Shown here piece by piece: positions 6,559 through 9,805 of a stretch of DNA of 9,805 nt. The notes beneath the pieces are model-generated. The model did no database searches and was not told where the DNA came from. It saw nothing but the letters and a program-made list of their open reading frames with translations. The DNA comes from Anaerolineales bacterium. GTDB taxonomy: Bacteria > Chloroflexota > Anaerolineae > 4572-78 > J111. Positions within the stretch are counted from its first letter, which is position 1. Every line of letters begins with the position of its first letter. Location of the stretch: the NCBI GenBank assembly GCA_012032575.1, contig JAAUSP010000263.1, positions 1-9,805 on the forward strand. The letters run 5' to 3'. The position numbers and the translations under genes were made by a program.

Positions 6559-9500
6559 TTATTTCGTCGCCGCGCCGACTTTGACGCTGCTGAGAATCGG
6601 CTCCCACAGCTTGGCGAAGACGGCCTCGGCGGTGGCGGGTGCGGCGGATATCTGCACCAGCACCGTCCCACCGGCGGCTTCATCGGCGGCCACGGCGACG
6701 CGGTTAACCACAAAGCCGGGCTGCACTCCTTCCAGTACCGTCCACGTGTGGCTGCCGATGACCTGGTCGCGGGCGATTTCCTTGAAGTTACTGCCCAACA
6801 GCGCCGCCGCTTCCGCCGGCGATTTTCCGGCAGCAAAGGCCACCAGTATCCCGCCGGTGGTAAAGCTGGCCGGGTCGCTGGGGTCGGTGTACAGATTCGA
6901 GCTGCCCAGCGTCCACTGGCTGGGCAGGGCCAGGGTGACGCTGCTGGGCAGCGTGGTTGTCACCAGGGTCAACTGCTCCAGCGGGGTGGGGTAGCCGTAA
7001 AACACCGGCTTCAGACTGCTCAGGCAACTGCTGTCCGGCCCCTGGGCGGGGTCAGCCAGAAAAGTAACGGCGATGGCGACGGCGCAGGGGCTATCCAGAA
7101 TAGCCCCGTGCCCCATGCCGGGGAAGGTGTAGACATAGGCCGTATCCAACAGGCTGCCCACATACTCGCCGTAGGGTTGGGGGGTGATGGGGTCGTTGGC
7201 TCCGTTGAGGATCAGGGTAGGGGTGCTGTTGTCGGCAAAGGTAAACGCGTCGCCCTCCGGTTCAACGTCAAATATCCGGCAGCCCTGGAAAAAGTCGCTG
7301 TCGTCGTCTTTGAAGGTCAACTGGGGATAGGGCGCGCCAAAAAAGTCCCCGGCGTTGGTGACGGAATTTTGCCGGGAACAGAGCATGGTAAAGTACATGC
7401 CGGTAGCGCTGTTGGACATAAGGCCATCGGCCAGCCCTTGCGCCACCCAGCTAAAATCGTTATTTTTGGCGGCAGCGTAGATGTGGCGGGGCAGGATGCG
7501 CCCTTTATCCTTGCTGTACAGGTGATGAAAGGTCACATCGGCAAATTCTTCGCCGGTGACAGTGGCCTCAATGGTGGCCGGGGCATCCGGCACGATGGCC
7601 CGCACATCTTCCGGCACGGTCACAGTCAGGGTGAGGGGCTGCCGGTTCAGTTGATCCACCAGGCCCAGAAAGACGCTTTCCAGGTTGGGGAAATCACGGT
7701 TGCAGATTTCGTCCTGGGCGCAGCCGGCGAAAATATTGCGCAGGGCGTAGCTGGCGGTGTCGCCGGGTTTGGCGTTGAAATCCACATCGGGCGCAACCAC
7801 GGCGTCAATGATGGCGCTGCGCAATTTCACCGGATGCTCTTTGGCCTGGGCGATGACGTACTGCCCCAGCAGCGTGCCATACGACACGCCGTAGTAGCTG
7901 AACTCGTTGTAGCCCAGCGCCTCGGCCACGGCGTACATATCGGCGGCGTTCTGCACGGTGTTAAAGGCGTCAAAATTCACCCCCTCAGCCTGCAAGCGAG
8001 CATAACACGCTTGCAGGAAGGTGACGTCATCTTTATCCTGCACCCCCTGCAAGGTGGCCACGTTGGCGGCCGTCTGTTCCGGGCAAAGCAGGCTGGGTTT
8101 GGAATGGCGGGTGCCGCGCTGCTCCACAAAAACCAGGTCGCGGGTGTTGAGCAGTGTTTTCATATTGGGCAGGACCGCCATCGCTACCGTGGGGTAGATG
8201 TCAATGGTGGAGCCGCCGGGGCCACCCTGCTCCATAAAGAGCGGGTCGGGCGCGGGGGTGTCGCTGCTGCTGCGGGTGCGCACCACCGCCACCTGAATGG
8301 TGGGGCCATCAGGCTGGTTATGGAATTCCGGCACGGTCACGTAGCCGCAATCGGAGATGTCGGCCACCGTGGCCGGTACGTCGAAGGTGTCACAACTGAC
8401 CGCCTCCCAGGCCTCGCTGAAACCACTTTCTGAGGGGGCAGCGCTGCCCGAGGCCGGGTTCGACGCGCCGCTGATGGTAATTGACTCCAACACCTCCGGC
8501 ATCAACGTCTGGCGAACTTTGTCCAGCGTGGCGGGGTTGGTCATAACCACGAGGACACGATAAGCCCTGTCCTTATCGGTAAAGGCAAACCGGTCAATGT
8601 GTTGAGGGATGCCGTTGAAATCCAGCACCACCTGGGTGGTCAGACTCGGATACCCAGCGATCATTGGGCCGTCAACAGGCTCCGCCTCGGGGAGTTGGAT
8701 TGCCCCCAGCGGTTTCGCCAGCGCATCTGCGGCGGATGTCCCGGTTTCAAAGGCGTCCAGGGCAATGATCATAGCCCCATCGTTCCACTGGTTAGGCTGC
8801 GGACCGGCCGTAAAACCAGCGGGGAGGGTCATGGTGATGACGGCCTGACCGTCGGCGCTGCTCGCCGAAACCGGCCCCGGCACAGCAAAGGAAAGGGCCG
8901 GGTCCACGCAACTGGTGTCGGGAGCCGTGGTGGGGTCAGTGAGGAAGGCATCAAAAATGCTCAGGGCGCACGGAGAGTGACTGGCCTGAACGTGGGCGCC
9001 GGACGGGAAGATAACATTGTAATTGTTGGACAGTCCGGCAACCAGCTTGTTGCCGCCTTCCACCGGCGTGGCCGGGTCCAGCCCGCCTTGCAGCAGCAGC
9101 GCGGGGATGTCTGACACGGGCAGTTCATCCGACGAGGCGGGCAACTGCGGCAGGTTCAACCGCGGGCAGAAGGTGGCGTAGCTGGTGGCGTCATCATAGA
9201 TGACCCCTTTGTACATTTCCGGCACACCGGTCACATCCACGTCATCCAGCGAGGCCACGGGGTCATCGGAGCAGACCATGCCAAAGTGCATCACTCTGGC
9301 TGTGCCGGAATTCAAAAAATGCATGGCCAGCGTGGGAGCCAACTGGTCGTAATGGCCGTCGCGTAACTCATAGGCCAAAAACGGCACCTTGCCATAGCCG
9401 CCGGGCAAATAGAGGTTGATGAACAGGGCGTTCATCGCCAGCACTTCATCCACGGCGATGGTCTTTGATTCCCCGCCGGGCAGCGGCACCGTGACCAGCG

Positions 9501-9591
9501 GCGGGTTGGCGTCCATCGCGGCCAGGGCTTCGAGATAGGGAACCAGACCGGCGCTGGTGCGCCACTCGACGGCAGGCGGCGACGCTTGCAA
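6559..9591 (-). CDS. Tandem alpha/beta hydrolase fusion (S33/TAP-like), first unit lacking its N-terminal half
   Basis: A 1010-codon frame with two homologous units. Unit 1 (about 1-372) has only the C-terminal part of the fold: LLLQGGLDPATP (acid D172), GAHVQASHSPCA (His about 200), the TAP-like tail DTSC, and a beta-rich domain (about 250-372). A Ser/Ala/Pro-rich linker (about 374-392) leads to unit 2 (about 395-1010), which is complete: MEQGGPGGS (453-461), VFVEQRGTRHS, nucleophile GVSYG (S570), acid GANDP (D800), PGMGHGA (H828), TAP-like tail DSSC, and a matching beta-rich domain (about 870-1005). Unit 2 should be catalytically competent; unit 1 has neither signal peptide nor nucleophile. 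The start shown is TTG 9591, preceded by AAGGA at good spacing, but an in-frame TAA lies 12 bases upstream and no other start exists. An intact version would be about 250 residues longer and secreted. Without a signal peptide the product may be inactive or misplaced. Confidence 0.8.
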   Translation of the reverse strand: MQASPPAVEWRTSAGLVPYLEALAAMDANPPLVTVPLPGGESKTIAVDEVLAMNALFINLYLPGGYGKVPFLAYELRDGHYDQLAPTLAMHFLNSGTARVMHFGMVCSDDPVASLDDVDVTGVPEMYKGVIYDDATSYATFCPRLNLPQLPASSDELPVSDIPALLLQGGLDPATPVEGGNKLVAGLSNNYNVIFPSGAHVQASHSPCALSIFDAFLTDPTTAPDTSCVDPALSFAVPGPVSASSADGQAVITMTLPAGFTAGPQPNQWNDGAMIIALDAFETGTSAADALAKPLGAIQLPEAEPVDGPMIAGYPSLTTQVVLDFNGIPQHIDRFAFTDKDRAYRVLVVMTNPATLDKVRQTLMPEVLESITISGASNPASGSAAPSESGFSEAWEAVSCDTFDVPATVADISDCGYVTVPEFHNQPDGPTIQVAVVRTRSSSDTPAPDPLFMEQGGPGGSTIDIYPTVAMAVLPNMKTLLNTRDLVFVEQRGTRHSKPSLLCPEQTAANVATLQGVQDKDDVTFLQACYARLQAEGVNFDAFNTVQNAADMYAVAEALGYNEFSYYGVSYGTLLGQYVIAQAKEHPVKLRSAIIDAVVAPDVDFNAKPGDTASYALRNIFAGCAQDEICNRDFPNLESVFLGLVDQLNRQPLTLTVTVPEDVRAIVPDAPATIEATVTGEEFADVTFHHLYSKDKGRILPRHIYAAAKNNDFSWVAQGLADGLMSNSATGMYFTMLCSRQNSVTNAGDFFGAPYPQLTFKDDDSDFFQGCRIFDVEPEGDAFTFADNSTPTLILNGANDPITPQPYGEYVGSLLDTAYVYTFPGMGHGAILDSPCAVAIAVTFLADPAQGPDSSCLSSLKPVFYGYPTPLEQLTLVTTTLPSSVTLALPSQWTLGSSNLYTDPSDPASFTTGGILVAFAAGKSPAEAAALLGSNFKEIARDQVIGSHTWTVLEGVQPGFVVNRVAVAADEAAGGTVLVQISAAPATAEAVFAKLWEPILSSVKVGAATK

Positions 9592-9654
9592 GGCCGATCC
9601 TTATTTGATACTCCGCGCGGGCTCGTGGCGAGACCACCTGCATCGTCACATAAT

Positions 9655-9741
9655 GCGGTCGTGGCGGAATTGGTAGACGCGCCAGGTTGAGGGCCTGGTG
9701 GCCGAAAGGCCGTGGAAGTTCGAGTCTTCTCGACCGCACCA
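9655..9741 (+). tRNA. tRNA-Leu (anticodon GAG)
   Basis: A complete class II tRNA: acceptor GCGGTCG (9655-9661) pairs with CGACCGC (9731-9737), followed by discriminator A and an encoded CCA. The D-arm has GCG/CGC around an AATTGGTAGA loop. The anticodon arm is CCAGG-TTGAGGG-CCTGG, giving anticodon GAG, which reads CUC/CUU leucine codons. The long variable arm GGCC-GAAA-GGCC and T-arm GGAAG-TTCGAGT-CTTCT (one G-T pair) are as expected for tRNA-Leu. It is the only plus-strand gene seen and diverges from the hydrolase fusion with about 63 bp between them. Confidence 0.95.
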
Positions 9742-9783
9742 GATTGTCCGAACAGCCGCTCTTCACCGGTCGTTGGATGTCGC

Positions 9784-9801
9784 TCGGCTGGGTTCAGCCG
9801 A
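9784..9801 (+). terminator. Possible hairpin downstream of tRNA-Leu
   Basis: TCGGCTG (9784-9790) pairs with CAGCCGA (9795-9801) around a GGTT loop, 42 bases after the tRNA. The window ends four bases later, so a following T-run cannot be checked. The rest of 9742-9805 shows nothing recognisable. Confidence 0.35.
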
Positions 9802-9805
9802 AGAG

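Noticed and set aside
6748..8433. A 561-codon plus-strand frame antisense to the hydrolase fusion
   Set aside because: Its product is low-complexity Gly/His/Gln-rich with no motif, while the opposite strand encodes a clear hydrolase across the whole span. It is a GC-driven shadow.
9586..9612. Promoter for the tRNA (TTGCAA, 15-bp gap, GATACT)
   Set aside because: The spacing is short and both boxes are weak; not enough to call.
9446..9766. Minus-strand frame of 106 codons across the tRNA as the missing hydrolase N-terminus
   Set aside because: It is in a different frame, reads through the tRNA, and has none of the expected hydrolase motifs or signal peptide.

Overview
The window reads as accessory chromosome (or metagenome-assembled contig) of a GC-rich bacterium. 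The best guess is a Chloroflexota/Anaerolineae-type organism. That rests on the secreted alpha/beta hydrolases with TAP-like C-termini, the paired CPBP proteases, and intergenic gaps filled with palindromic repeats such as CCCTTCGATACGCGCT...CTCAGGAT. This is an impression from sequence style, not a database result. All six protein genes lie on the minus strand; one tRNA-Leu(GAG) is on the plus strand at the right end.

Layout from right to left, the direction of transcription. tRNA-Leu (9655-9741) sits about 60 bp from the 5' end of a 1010-codon gene (6559-9591). That gene encodes the C-terminal part of one alpha/beta hydrolase fused to a complete second one; the N-terminal half of the first unit is missing. 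Next comes an unrecognised polytopic membrane protein (5407-6481) carrying an apparent frameshift. Then a secreted S33/TAP-like hydrolase (3074-5099), also frameshifted. Then two translationally coupled CPBP (CAAX-type) intramembrane proteases (2180-2959 and 1398-2183). Last is a secreted LysM-amidase (start 1021) that runs off the left edge and is frameshifted just before the amidase serine signature.

The three frameshifts are each repaired by removing one base from a homopolymer (G5, A6 and G4 in the coding sense). This points to homopolymer overcalls, or less likely to parallel gene decay. Every sizeable intergenic gap carries its own palindromic element. Two of them (about 1188-1392 and 5259-5405) are bounded by inverted repeats and share internal ends in opposite orientation, so they look like small mobile or MITE-like repeats.

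Functionally, the window is dominated by proteins acting at or outside the cell envelope: secreted serine peptidase/esterase-like hydrolases, a secreted amidase with a cell-wall-binding LysM, and membrane proteases. No phage, CRISPR or classical defence system is visible. The most unusual items are the truncated tandem hydrolase fusion beside the tRNA, the secreted LysM-amidase fusion, and the repeat elements.
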